Assembly: GCF_032854445.1 (NCBI RefSeq)
Contig: NC_088296.1
Coordinates: 9,770,706-9,834,705 of the forward strand
DNA length: 64,000 nucleotides
Source: Liolophura sinensis
Taxonomy: Eukaryota; Mollusca; Polyplacophora; Chitonida; Chitonidae
Direction: 5' to 3'
Of the stretch, positions 46,561 through 59,470 are shown piece after piece (position 1 is the first letter of the stretch; each line of letters begins with the position of its first letter). The translations under genes and the position numbers were made by a program. A model generated the notes under the pieces. The model was not told the DNA's origin. It did no database searches and saw only the letters and a list, made by a program, of their open reading frames with translations.

Positions 46561-49500
46561 CTGCAAAAACACAACAGAAGCAGCATAAACAACAGCAAAC
46601 CATAAACACACGCTGTAAGACTGAAGTTTAAATACCTGTACACATACAGTGGTTTTACTTTCTGAACACAGTCTCTTGGAATAAAATCACACATATTGCT
46701 GTGACAAGAATGTAATTTATACACAAATTTCTGTCATTTTCAGACGGTTCAAAAGAGTTGAGCTTCGACAAGAACTGGATCCATCACTAAATGACGGGTA
46801 CGACAGACCAAGTACTGGATTAAAATACAGCCTTTTAACGCTCTAATTTGTTTGAAACTTATCACCTACAACAAGAACAATACCTTCCTCTATCGGACAC
46901 AGGGTTTTAGTTGTCAGTCATGGCACATTGGAACAGAAAAGTCACTATGAATCTGTAGTAAGCTTGCTGGCATTCGTGGCGTAACACCCTGCCAAAGCGG
47001 TCTGTGTAGTAAGGGAGGTAACTCGCCACACACAACTTACTTTCTCACACCCCAAAGGCTATTTTATTTATCACAATTATTAGTAATAAAGAAGTATTAG
47101 CTTAAATTTTCTGCACCAGATTTTTAAATAGATTTAAATATTACAAAATTTTAAAAAAATCAAACGTATATCAAGTGAGGAGATAAATGTAGATAAACAA
47201 TTATTAATATATAGACCTACATACATGGATTCTCTACCTTATAATAATAATAAAACGTCTTGTTTTCACCAGTATCTGTTTTATATATATTATATTCACC
47301 ACCCTCCACCCAACCACCCTGTTTTTGAAATTCTAGCTTCAACTCTACATTTTATTCTCTTTTCTTCAGTTTTTCATGCAATACCAGCTTAACGTTATGT
47401 AATTCAGGCTCAACCATTCCTGCCTTTCTTCTAACTTACCACACTTTGTTTTGTCTTTGTACATGCATGCATTGTATACCTACGCACCTACATGTATATA
47501 AGCCTATGTATTCTTTACCATATATATTTCCCGATGATGGCACAAATATAGTGATAGAAACACAGACTTATATTATCACTTCAATATTCGGAGTTACTTT
47601 CTTTTTATTTTACAGAGGGGTACACTGTGTTATCTATCCTCTTTTAACAGTACACTCACACTCATGAGGTAAATCTCACTCAAGGGTACAATATGTTATC
47701 TGTTCTGTATTAACACTACACCTGCTGATTTGAAAACATGAGGTAAATATCATCCAGACACTGAGGGTGCCCTGCCATGTGTTCTGTTCTAACATTGCAC
47801 TTGTTGATTTGTACACGAGGTAAATATCACCCAGACACTGATGGGAAGACTTCCATCTGTCTCATATTAGTTTGTCTTCTGTGCACATCCTACTGTATAC
47901 CTCACATTAGTTTGTGTCTTCTGGGAACATCCTCTCATATACATGTGCCTCACATTAGTGTGCGTCTTCCGTGCACACCCTACTGTATGCCTCACACTAG
48001 TTTATATCCTATGTGCACATCGTACTGCATACCTCAAAATAATTTTTATCGGTTTTGCTCACTCTATTGCATACCTCACATTAGTTTGTATGGGACGCAT
48101 GCCTCACATTAGTTTGTATCTGTTTTGCCCCCCCTATTGCATGCCTCACATTAGTTTGTATCCTTTTTGCACACCCTGTTGAATGCCTCACATTAGTTTG
48201 TATCTTTTTTGCTCTGCACTCAGGGGAACAATATGTTATTCGTATTAACAGTACACCTGCTGATTTGCAAACATGCAGTACCCTGCCATGTGTCCTGTTC
48301 TAACAGTGCACTTGCTGATTTGTACGCATGTGGTAAATATCACCCAGACAGTGAGAGGTACCCTGCCACGTGTCCTGTTCTAACAGTGCACTTGCTGATT
48401 TGTACGCATGAGGTAAATATCACCCAGACAGTGAGAGGTACACTGCCATGTGTCCTGTTCTAACAGTGCACTTGCTGATTTCTACACATGATGTATATAT
48501 CACCCAGACAGTGAGAGGTACCCTGCCATGTGTCCTGTTCTAACAGTGCACTTGTTGATTTGTACACATGATGTATATATCACCCAGACAGTGAGAGGTA
48601 CCCTGACATGTGTCCTGTTCTAACAGTGCACTTGCTGATTTGTACACGAGGATAATATCACCCAGACAGTGAGAGGTACCCTGCCAATTGTTCTGTTCTA
48701 ACACTCCACTTGCTGGTTTGTACACATGATGTATATATCACCCAGACAGTGAGAGGTACCCTGCCATGTGTCCTGTTCTAACAGTGCACTTGCTGATTTG
48801 TACACATGAGGTAAATATCACCCAGACAGTGAGAGGTACCCTGCCATGTGTCCTGTTCTAACAGTGCACTTGCTGATTTGTACATAAGGTAAATATCACC
48901 CAGACACCGAGAGGTACCCTGCCATGTTTCCTGTTCTAACAGTGCACTTGCTGATTTGTACACATGATGTATATATCACCCAGACAGTGAGAGGTACCCT
49001 GCCATGTGTCCTGTTCCAACAGTGCACTTGCTGATTTGTCCACAAGGATAATATCACCCAGACAGTGAGAGGTACCCTGCCATGTGTCCTGTTCTAACAG
49101 TGCACATGCTGATTTGTACGCATGATGTATATATCACCCAGACAGTGAGAGGTACCCTGCCATGTGTCATGTTCTAACAGTGCACTTGCTGATTTGTACG
49201 CATGATGTATATATCACCCAGACAGTGAGAGGTACCCTGCCATGTGTCCTGTTCTAACAGTGCACTTGCTGAGTTGTACACATGATGTATATATCACCCA
49301 GACACCGAGGGGTACCCTGCCATGTGTCCTGTTCTAACACTCCACTTGCTGGTTTGCAAACATGAGGTAAATATAACCCAGACACCGAGGGGTACCCTGC
49401 CATGTGTCCTGTTCTAACACTCCACTTGCTGATTTGTACACATGAAGTATATATCACCCGGAGAGTGAGAGGTATCCTGCCATGTGTCCTGTTCTAACAC

Positions 49501-52500
49501 TCCATGTGCTGATTTGTACACATGATGTATATATCACCCAAACAGTGAGAGGTACCCTGCCATGTGTCCTGTTCTAACACTCCACTTGCTGATTGTACAC
49601 ATGATGTATATATCACCCAGAGAGTGAGAGGTATCCTGCCATGTGTCCTGTTCTAACACTCCACGTGCTGATTTGAACACATGATGTATATATCACCCAG
49701 ACACCGAGAGGTACCCTGCCATGTGTCCTGTTCTAACACTCCACTTGCTGATTTGTACACATGATGTATATATCACCCAGACACCGAGAGGTACCCTGCC
49801 ATGTGTCCTGTTCTAACAGTGCACTTGCTGATTTGTTCACATGATATATATATCACCCAGAGAGTGAGAGGTACCCTGCCATGTGTCCTGTTCTAACAGT
49901 GCACTTGCTGATTTGTACGCATGAGGTATATATCACCCAGACAGTGACAGGTACCCTGCCATGTGTCCTGTTCTAACAGTGCACTTGCTGATTTGTATGC
50001 ATGAGGTATATATCACCCAGAGAGTGAGAGGTACCCTGCCATGTGTCCTGTTCTAACACTCCACTTGCTGATTTGTACACATGATGTATATATCACCAAG
50101 AGAGTGAGAGGTACCCTGCCATGTGTCCTGTCCTAACACTCCACTTGCTGATTTGTACGCATGATGTATATATCACCCAGAGAGTGAGAGGTACCCTGCC
50201 AGGTGTCCTGTTCTAACACTCCACCTGCTGATTTGTACACATGATGTATATATCACCCAGACACCAAGGGGTACCCTGCCATGTGTCCTGTTCTAACACT
50301 CCACTTGCTGATTTATACACATGATATATATATCAGCCAGAGAGTGAGAGGTACCCTGCCATGTGTCCTGTTCTAACAGTGCACTTGCTGATTTGTACAC
50401 ATGATGTATATATCACCCAGACACCGAGAGGTACCCTGCCATGTGTCCTGTTCTAACAGTGCACTTGCTGATTTGTACGCATGATATATATATCACCTAG
50501 AGAGTGAGAGGTACCCTACCATGTGTCCTGTTCTAACAGTGCACTTGCTGATTTGTACGCATGATGTATATATCACCCAGACACTGAGGGGTACCCTGCC
50601 ATGTGTCCTGTTCTAACACTCCACTTACTGATTTGTACACATGATATATATATCACCCAGAGAGTGAGAGGTACCCTGCCATGTGTCCTGTTCTAACAGT
50701 GCACTTGCTGATTTGTACACATGATATATATATCACCCAGAGAGTGAGAGGTACCCTGCCATGTGTCCTGTTCTAACAGTGCACTTGCTGATTTGTACAC
50801 ATGATGTATATATCACCCAGATAGTGAGAGGTACCCTGCCATGTGTCCTGTTCTAACACTCCACTTGCTGATTTGTACACATGATGTATATATCACCCAG
50901 ACAGTGATGGATACAATGCCATCTCTCCTGTTCTAACGGCACACCTGCTAATTTCATACATTAGGTAAATATCACACAGACACCGAAGGGTACACTACTA
51001 TGTGTCCTGTTCTAAGAGTACTACTGCTGATTTTTATACATGGGGTAAATATCACCCAGACACTACAGAATACACACACACCAGCCCTGAGCTAACAGTA
51101 CAACTACTGATTTGGTACACATAAAGTAAAAATCAGGCAGACACCGAAGGCTACACTACTATGTGTCCTTTTCTAGCTGTACACGTGCTGTTATATAACT
51201 TTGCAATGTATTTTCCTTGTTTTGAAAAAAAAAAACCATAACGTTGTATACACCACATTTTTATTTATTTATGAGCATATCATACTGTATATAGCTTACA
51301 TTGTCCTTTAATTTCTTTGGACAGACTATTGAATTCTTTTTGAGCTCTTAGCTCAGTGTACACTTTACAAGTACCATACACTATTTCATGTCTCTCAGTA
51401 GTTTGTGTTCTCTGGGCACACCCTACTGTATACCTCACATTAGTTTGTGTCCTCTGTGCACACCCTACTGTATACCTCACATTAGTCTGTGTCCTCTGTA
51501 CACACCCTACTGTATACCTCACATTAGTCTGTGTCTTCTGGGCACATTCTACTGTATACCTCACATTAGTTTGTGTCTTCTGTGCACACCTTACTGTATA
51601 CCTCACATTAGTTTGTATCTGTTTTGTCCACCCTGTTGTATACCTCACATTAGTTTGTATCTATTTGCCCACTCTAATGCATACCTCACATTAGTTTGTG
51701 TCTGTTGTGGACACCTCAGATAATGCCGGACATAAGTTTATGTTTGTGCACACCCCTAATACATGTCTCACATTAGTTTGTGTCTTCTGTGTACACCCTT
51801 TTGTGCTTTGCATTACTTTGTGTCTTTTGCGCACACCCTACTTTAAGCCTGACATCAGGTCGTGGTTTGTTCACAACCTAATGTACACCTCACACTATCT
51901 CTGCTTTTTGTAAACTCTTCTCATTTTTGTTACTCTTGGAATACTGTTCATTTTCAGGGTGTGCCCTGCTGTATTACAGCTCATATCGGTTTGTTTTCTT
52001 CTTAGCACAGTCTGCCATGTGTTTTGCACACGCACAACTCTGCCCTTTCTCCACTTTATATTTGTGTCTGTTATGCACATACTAGTGTAAACCCCACAGT
52101 TGTTCATGTCCTCTGAGCACACCCTACTGTACACCTTTTATACATATAAGAACCTACTTGTAACACGTAGGGATGACATTTGTCCACCGACTGCTGCTTC
52201 TAAGTCCTGAAGTTCTTGCACTGTCTCTTTTACAGTCACCTGTCTAGGAACAACTTGGTCATGTTGTAGAGAATCTCGAAGCTTTTGTCTGCTGACCTCA
52301 TGTTTCTCCAGATCTGCTCTTATCTCATTCAGTTGGTCATCAATTCTGTGAACAGAGGACAGAAAACAAAGAGACACAGTCATGTGGTAATCCTGTGTAC
52401 CACAGTTATGAAAATGTCATGATGTACCTAGCAGGTTAGGTCTGATTTGTCTGAGCAAATGTATGTTTGAACACTAGATATATTTTACGCTTGGGTCATG

Positions 52501-55500
52501 TTTTGGACAACTACAGTGCTGGTACTCAGTGTTACAGAAACACATCTGCTGACAATAGTCATGTGCACATGTATAACAAACCTAGAGAGGTATAACACAT
52601 TTATACATACGTTTTGGTGAAGTCCATGGAACCCTGTCAACAAACAGAATTGAGCATCTTATAAAATCATGTAATGATGAAAACTGAAACAAAGATTCTT
52701 TACCTACTCCATTCCTTCTAAAATCTGGGTCACCTGGTTTGCTCATTTTAGTCAATCTATATGTAATTCTGGCAGGAATATTGGGTTTCTCTATTCTCAC
52801 ATTGTTAGACCATCTAATGAACAACATACTCATACCCTTACTTTTCCAAAAGGTTGATAAAGAAATGTAATATTCTACTTCCAACACTGCTAATATCTGT
52901 CCCAAGTTTTAGAAGAATTAGGGTATACTTTCACCACAACATGTAACAAAGAATACAGTTTTAATTGAAATGTCCTACTGCCCCTATAGTACACAGGGGC
53001 TTTGGCTCTTCCCTTAAGCAATTACACCACTTCCTAGTCAATCACACAGTCAAAATCAGCTCTAAATTCCGGTGTAATGAACTCTATAGTGCTTTTTACA
53101 GTGCAATTTTCCTGCAAAATTTGCCTATTACCCAATCTTAGTTGAAAATGAAACCATTTGTTTCACCGCATACAAGTAAAACAGTAACCAACTTGAAGTT
53201 AGTGAATGTATAAATCCTACGTTGTGATAAGGATTTAATTCTATGCTACTGTCAGAGAAGCAATCCTTTATCAGTTTCACATGTATTGTGACAGAAAGTT
53301 TTGTAATAGTAAAATGCACTAGAGTTATCTCCCCTTCTCGTAACGGCTGTGGGAAGATGGTACACAGTCGTATTAACCATGGACAATAAGTCAGAGACCA
53401 GGGTAGAAGTCTTCTAAACAGAGGGATATAAAATAGTGATGTCAGGATAATGAAAAATTGGCTTAATTTTGGCCTTCCTGTTAGCAGTCCCTTTCTACGT
53501 CTGATTTATGGTTATTTTACGGCACGTTCATGAAAATGATAGCCTATAGTAAAATTGACCTCAAATGAAATATACCTGTGCATAAAATAAGGATGATGGT
53601 TAAACTCGCAAACAAACAAATACAACAAACACTGTAAACGCTATCAAATTGTGTGTGTTACAAGCTTGTGAAAGTAGCCATTGTGTTAATGGCTTATCGC
53701 CAATGGGTCTGAACTTTCTGTTCCAGGTAAATCAACTCTTTTGGGCTGAAAAACTCAATACATGAAGTAGCCGTTATCATCCGGATGATTGAAAATTGGG
53801 ACAACATCATGTTTGATTGGTGTTTTAGGTCGTGCTCAAAAATATTTTTCTTATACGACGGCGCCTTGGTGCGAGTAGGTCAACTATGACTGGCAGCAAA
53901 TGAGCAGAAACTTAGCAAAGTGACAGTACATGATGCGTGGATGTGATTGATATAATGTCTGAAATAGCTTTAAATTGTCTTTTCTACCGAAATATAACGT
54001 TTCTTCGAAGATTTCCTTGTCCTTCCATTACAAATTTTCACTTTATTCCCTTAATCGTTGAACGGATAGACAAATTTAATAATTTGTTGTAATTACAGCT
54101 CTCCCACCCCCTCGTTAAACTCCCCATGTACATCATATGCTTTGTCTGTGCCTTGCAGAAGATGTCGCACAAGCACGGGCTAAGCCTCTAAATATCGGTG
54201 AGATTATTCCCCCCTCATCCATCTTCTTGGTGGTCGTTATTTTCATCGTGTAACATACATGTGATGCACCACGTGATGCATCACTGAGAGCACCTGTGAC
54301 GAACTGGACGCAAGCACACGTGGATCGACGGAACCAGGTACAACTGGAAGCTTCGAATCGCAGAAAAGTAGAACATGTTGAACTCCGAGCCACTGCTGAC
54401 TCAGCAGTTGTCGGTGATCGCAAGCGCATGTAAATCGACTAAAACCAGTGTCGGATCGCATGTTCCCAGTTGCTCCCAATCACCAAAAACCCAGTTGCCC
54501 TGAATGGCAAGGTCAATCTACGCACTGTTTTATACAACATACATATCACATTTGTTTTACAAATCAGCTGCCAGAACAAAGATATCTTTAGCCCATACAT
54601 GTAAAAATAAATAGGATGTACGTTCTCTTAAGCTGGCAAATTATTGAATGGTTGTCCTCTGTGGTTTGTTGAAGTATTTAACTGGAGTTGAGGCAGCTGA
54701 ACCAATGTTAGAGACTGTACGCATCTGACTTACCTGTAAAAATTCCACGTCCATTGAGGCTAACAAATCTTTGGAAGCCTGTACCATCCTCTCCATTTCC
54801 TGAGCTTGAATTTGGAAATGTTTGAGTATGGCGCTACACTCCACATTCCACTGTGAATAGCGGGTTTTTATGCCATCTAAGGACTGTTGTTTCCAGGCTT
54901 GTAAGGCTTCCAAGGCTGCACAATAAGCCCTTTCTACCTCTTGAGTGTGAAGTTCCTGAGTTTCCTGACGAACAGAAAGAACGTTTATTATCTCATCCAG
55001 ACCATTACAAGTGTGTTCAAGAAATTATGTAAGTATGTGTAACAGGGTGGAATATAAGCACACATAACTGTGTCCACAATGTACGTCCTGGCTGGAGGGG
55101 ATCTCCCTTTAGTCTAGTGGCGTACATATACATGGAGGTGTCGACTCAGAAACGTTGTTGGTTCAACATCACAACTGGTGCTCCAAGCTGGGTGAGATGC
55201 TGCAGCCTTTATGCTGCGGAGACCATCAGTGGTTGGTTGAAACACTAACAGGGTCACCTCATCACATATGTTGAGTACATATATACAATATAGATATTAT
55301 GACAGGGTATGTTCGGCGATGATGTATCTACTGGAGTTGCCAGAGGTGGGCATATCGCGTCTGTGTCACTGAGAAGCAAGTCATAATAATGATATCATAG
55401 TCTGATTAAATAAATCAGAAATATGTAAATGGACTCGTCCGTCATGCAAATGAATCCCCGCATCAGTCCGCGTAATATCGTGCTCAAGTTCTTATAAAAA

Positions 55501-56864
55501 AGTCGCTTCTGTTCGGTTTAACTCTTTAATACACATATATAATGTGCGACAGAACAGAGATTTATCAATACTTGATAAATGACAGCTGTACGTTTCCTGG
55601 ATTTGTGAATGATAGCAATAATTTACATACTCAAAATGAGTCACCAAATATGCAATAAATCACAAGTTGACAAAGCGTCATCAAAAACACCAACCTGTAT
55701 CTTATTGTGCAGCCTCATAACTCTTGACAGTGATTCTTTAGTTTCTTGTAGCACTTTCTCCAGTTCACCAGTCTTGTTCAAAACAGCTAGCTGCAATGGA
55801 AAAAAAGTTACATTGAAAAATCCGCCTTTAAAACGGCTCACAGTAATACTGGACAAAAAGCCCCATTCTTCACTATAGATTATAAACTTTGGGTCAATAT
55901 ATAATTCCAAAATCATGACATATTTATTTTGATTGTCGACTTAGATACTAGCGTGGTACACGATCTAGATAATGATTTAAGTCATTCGCTTAGAACACCC
56001 TTGCGTCTTTCTAACATCGTTGAAAACTGTATACTCCTTCTCTTTGTAGGATTCCAAAGTAATTTTGAATTTACACAATTTCTTAGATTTTCGTGGTTCG
56101 TATTAATTGTTGTGTTGGGAATTGATTGTACGATTTATGACTCAGAACATCCATTTTGGTTGTTGGCGGATATATGAATGTCTTTCTTGCATTACCTTGT
56201 CATTCTCAGCTGCGGATGATATACCTTGCATAGCGTGTTTTGGATGGTCATCCACACACCCCATACAGATCACCACTTGGCACCGTACACAGTACAAGCA
56301 GAATGGCTGACCATGTCTCGCACATGACGCTTGCTGAGTTGACTGTTCATCCCTGCTGGTCTGTCGCTGTGAGGTTTCCTGAGAGAGGTACTCCATGGAC
56401 GAAATCAGCCGGTGACGTTTAACAGCCCCCCTCATGGGGTGACAAGAAGCCAGACAGTCTTTGCAATACAGTAAACAACAGTCGGTACAAAACTTGACAG
56501 CTTTAGCCTGATTATCCTCCTCACACAGAGAACAGTATGGGATGTCATCCTCAACCTTCACAGCAGAAGAGAACCTCTCTACTATTTCAGCCAGATGAAA
56601 GTTGGGAGGCAGGCCAGCCACACCTTCTCTCCGCAGACTGGTTGATGTCCGACATACAGGGCATGAGATCAGCTGGTCAACACCCTCACTCCGCATGCTA
56701 CAGATGACCTCGTCAGTCTGTCCAGGTTTAGACTTCTCAGCATACACACCAATACACTCTCTGCAAAAACTGTGCTGACAAGGTAACGTTACTGGTTTCC
56801 GGAATGTTTCCACACATATCGGACATGTGAGAACCTCTTCACGATTTTCCTTGCTTTCAGCCAT
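45983..56864 (-). CDS. TRIM E3 ubiquitin ligase, complete, 6 coding exons, 594 aa
   Basis: Coding exons in reading order: 56864-56196 (669 bp), 55790-55695 (96), 54964-54734 (231), 52633-52611 (23), 52345-52158 (188), 46560-45983 (578). Every junction has GT-AG ends and compatible phase, totalling 1785 bp. The 96-231-23 bp series is the conserved exon pattern of the TRIM coiled-coil region. Domains: RING 14-72 (C14, C17, C29, H31, C34, C37, C68, C71), B-box 1 about 111-151, B-box 2 about 181-210, coiled coil about 224-345, linker, B30.2/SPRY about 405-594. TRIM proteins transfer ubiquitin through the RING, dimerise through the coiled coil and choose targets through B30.2; many act in innate immunity. 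The substrate is unknown. No stop or missing zinc ligand is seen. It is a paralogue of the exon at 257-928. Confidence 0.93.
47614..47860 (+). repeat. 80-bp minisatellite, three outlying degenerate units
   Basis: GGGTACACTGTGTTATCTAT, GGGTACAATATGTTATCTGT and GGTGCCCTGCCATGTGTTCT start three units, each followed by CACTTG.TGATTTG and AAATATCA.CCAGACACTGA. Confidence 0.8.
47861..48215 (+). repeat. 42-bp minisatellite, left block, about 8 units
   Basis: Unit CCTCACATTAGTTTGTGTCT TCTGTGCACACCCTACTGTATA. Because 42 is a multiple of 3, the units keep one frame and give artificial proteins with a 14-residue period. Confidence 0.9.
48216..51200 (+). repeat. 80-bp minisatellite, main block, about 37 units
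   Basis: Unit: GTACCCTGCCATGTGTCCTG, TTCTAACAGTGCACTTGCTG, ATTTGTACGCATGATGTATA, TATCACCCAGACAGTGAGAG. The period is strictly 80 from about 48280 to 50930 (for example GGTACCCTGC at 49071, 49151, 49231, 49311). Variants ACAGTGCAC or ACACTCCAC, and ACAGTGAG, AGAGTGAG or ACACCGAG, are mixed along the array. Units decay at the right end. Confidence 0.97.
51395..52137 (+). repeat. 42-bp minisatellite, right block, about 16 units, touching exon 5
   Basis: Same unit as 47861-48215 and cleanest at 51395-51700. The last recognisable unit (TCCTCTGAGCACACCCTACT, 52109-52136) ends about 20 bp from the exon 5 splice donor. Confidence 0.92.
53805..53860 (-). mobile_element. SINE family B tail fragment, TRIM intron 3
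   Basis: TTTGATTGGTGTTTTAGGTC and TTCTTATACGACGGCG. Confidence 0.5.
56196..56864 (-). CDS. TRIM first coding exon: RING and B-boxes, copy 2
   Basis: 669 bp, 223 codons, ending in phase 0 at a GTAATG donor. The start codon is at 56862-56864, 18 bp after an acceptor (GGTTTTATTTCAG, exon start 56882), so the 5' UTR is spliced. All RING cysteines and the histidine are present; both B-boxes have complete ligands. Relative to 257-928 it is one codon shorter and differs by scattered substitutions. Confidence 0.93.
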
Positions 56865-57309
56865 TACGCGCTCGGTTTTTCACTGAAATAAAACCAGCTA
56901 ATTACTTAGAGAGGTACCAATACAGGTCCTCCCATTTACGAAAAATATAAAATTTCAACACAGCACACAGTCTGCATCTGCAGTTCAACATACAGGGTAC
57001 AGTATTTTTTGTCGCTATTACTGAAGAATCATTACTATACATATGTTTGAGGAGAATTTCAGCCCCTCGCTTCCCTGAGAGGAAATAACTGTTTTCATAG
57101 ACATTTGGTGATTCTAACGTTTATCATGTACGAGACATTTCTTTGACAAACATCTGGCCAAGCCAATTTGGCCAAACGTGTTTGACAGTGACGACACATT
57201 TATACAGCTCCGTTCATGAATAGCAGATTGGTGTGTGAAAACGAGAGTCTGTTGATTTAAAGGTAAGACCAGCCAATTAGCAAACACCTTCAACAAAAAT
57301 GGTGGGACG

Positions 57310-57640
57310 AGGTATAAGATAATTGGGTCAGAGATCTGAACTATGGTGGTAGTGAAGGAGCATGATGCAATATGATAATCGGGTCATACATCTGGTCTAC
57401 AGTGGTATGGAAAGGAACTTATTCCTACATGATAATCGAGTCAAACATCTGGTCTACAGTGGTAGTGAAGGGGGCATGACCCTATATGACAATCGGGTTA
57501 AACGTCTGAACGACAGTGGCGCGGAAAGGAACTTATCACTACATGATAATCAAGTCAAACATCTGCTCTACAGTGGTAGTGAAGAGAAATGGACATTATA
57601 TGATAATCACGGCGAATGTCGAAAGTTCCTCAATCTGAAA
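57310..57640 (+). repeat. ~57-bp minisatellite, about 6 units, upstream of TRIM copy 2
   Basis: GATAATCGGGTCA-type words at about 57315, 57375, 57431, 57488, 57545 and 57602, each followed by CTGGTCTACAGTGGTA. Every second unit carries GAAAGGAACTTA, suggesting a two-unit higher-order period. Confidence 0.88.
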
Positions 57641-58668
57641 AAATTGTGACAGGTCAATCTCTAACTGCTTCCAGTGTTTTGTGTTATTGTGAGGAACCAC
57701 AAAAGTTCAGACTACAACACTGCTGCTATGTCGTGCGTTCAAGACTGATAAAACACACAATGTTTAAATCGTAAGTGTTGACTGCTGCGCATCAGAAATG
57801 TGACATAGGCCTACATATCTAGACAGATACAGGGCTGCTGCCATGGTTACCGTACAATATAGAGACGACCTATCCACCTGGGCAGGAGATATGTAAGCTA
57901 TAGGCTGTAGAAGTAGGTTATTGTCTGATAAAATTTTACACAGGCAGCCCTGGCTAATCTATAACAGGCCTGCATGTGGGCATAGGACCGTCCTGACGGG
58001 CGACGCTGTGTCAAGTTACACCCTCCATTATCCGCGATCAGTAGGTGAGGCTGTAATGTCTGCTGTGAGTGGCGTCAATACTACACGTAGTCACTTCATG
58101 CTTACATATACATCTGGGACTTTATAAAATAGACATGACGAAGAGGGTGTCGCTCATATACAAGTGTTTATATTTGGTTCAGTCAGGCAAGCGTTGTAAA
58201 CAAAGTAAACTAGAAAGAAAGAAAGTAAAAAATAGCGACCCCTGGCTGGGTTGTTCCGTCTTTGTGTACAACAGGCGACATGTCACCAGCCAATAATCGA
58301 CCTTCAGCAAGAGTTTGCATAATGCCTTTCAAGGTCAAAGCTTCAGAAACTCACAGTAATAATTTACGTACCATCGCCCTATATATACAGTGACAAAATG
58401 AACACAATTAATAGCATGAACCAAAATTAGTCGTTTTCGTCAGATGGAAATATTCTGACTGCGTATCGACAGTGTTAGAGGTTTCCCCACAGGCTGAGGG
58501 TAGAGTCTATATAAAGACACGTCCAAGTCGTACGTCTAGTCAGTGTCGATTTGAGGACGACCAGACCAACTAAATACAGGCGGTAACACGACCGAGTAAC
58601 GACAATTGTCTCACCTAACAGAAACATCCCACTATAAAAGTAGACATACTCGATCTTACAGGACTTAC

Positions 58669-58725
58669 CTGTCGATACAAATCACGCCGTGCTTCACAGC
58701 TTCACAAAACTGCGCAGTCTAATAG
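58669..58725 (-). other. Candidate noncoding first exon of the TRIM gene
   Basis: On the minus strand a strong donor (CAG|GTAAGT, GT at 58668-58667) could splice to the acceptor at 56883, about 1.8 kb away. Its 5' end is not defined. Confidence 0.4.
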
Positions 58726-58944
58726 AAAATGCTTAGCTTTGAGTAACGCACGTGATCCGACGAGGGGGAGGTAAATCCGTCAGTATTCTTTTAGACATTT
58801 GTACTCTACAAGTGGTTAGTACAGTTCCCGTTTATCTCTATGCTATAATGCGAATGCCGTATTTTAAGAAATGTACCAGTTTCCATAAAATTACTTTAGG
58901 AGTTGGGTTCAAATCATTTATATTAGTTTGTATATGTATGTACA

Positions 58945-59225
58945 ATGCATGCCTGGGGTTTTACGTCGAACTGAACAATTTTTCAGCCATATGACGAAGA
59001 AGAATCATTAGGTGTGTGTACATACATGGTGTTTTCTTGTGGCAGGGTGTGTCCATGTCACCAAAAGGTGTCGCCACTGAAGAATCCTGCCGAGGACAAC
59101 AGACATGACACGTCACATTATACGCCACCCAGTCACATTATACAGCTACCGGGCCAACCACCCCTGTTTCCTTGCTCTATACTTCAAGAGCTGAGTGGCA
59201 AGCGATGGAGCCATTTATATTTGTT
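58945..59225 (-). mobile_element. SINE family A variant, uninterrupted copy
   Basis: CCTGGGGTTTTACGTCGAAC, CAATTTTTCAGCCATATGAC, TTCTTGTGGCAGGGTG and GTTTCCTTGCTCTATACTTC. It shares tail and general plan with family A but has a different middle. It is the reference for the copy split at 31966/33975. Confidence 0.75.
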
Positions 59226-59314
59226 ATCACATTTGCTTTCAAACACAAAACTTTCAAAATATACCTTATATTTTTGGTGGGAACGTAAGATGGATTTTCC
59301 GCACTAGTATAATG

Positions 59315-59470
59315 ATTTATTTATTTATCTGATTGGTGTTTGACGCCGTACTCAAGAGTATTTCACTTATACCACGGCGACCAGCATTACGGTGGGAGGA
59401 AACCGGGCAGGGTCCGATGAAAACCCACGACCATCCGCAGGTTGATGCAGACCTTCCCTGGTACCACTAG
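59315..59470 (-). mobile_element. SINE family B copy, antisense
   Basis: TGATTGGTGTTTGACGCCGT, CGACCAGCATTACGGTGGGA, GGAAACCGGGCAGGG, ACCCACGACCATCCGCAGGT. It is near consensus. Confidence 0.85.

Larger units (their letters stand above)
46561..52157 (-). other. TRIM intron 5, filled by two interleaved minisatellites
   Basis: About 5.6 kb between exon 5 and exon 6. From 47614 to 52137 it is almost entirely tandem repeat, in the order 80-bp, 42-bp, 80-bp, 42-bp units. The part next to exon 6 (46561-47613) is unique and AT-rich, with a few TATATA runs. Confidence 0.9.
55929..58340. repeat. Segmental duplication, right copy (pairs with 1-2200)
   Basis: Includes the end of TRIM intron 1, the RING/B-box exon and about 1.5 kb of upstream sequence. 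See the left copy for the matching words. Confidence 0.85.

Noticed and set aside
48216-51200. Centromeric-type satellite
   Set aside because: The block is only about 3 kb, confined to one intron, and flanked by unique gene sequence, so it is a minisatellite.
51280-51723. Overlapping 111-122-codon frames on both strands
   Set aside because: Produced by the 42-bp repeat, whose length is a multiple of three and which lacks stops. No splice or domain evidence.
56929-58300. Short plus- and minus-strand frames upstream of the TRIM gene
   Set aside because: They are not kept between the two duplicated copies, which argues against coding function.
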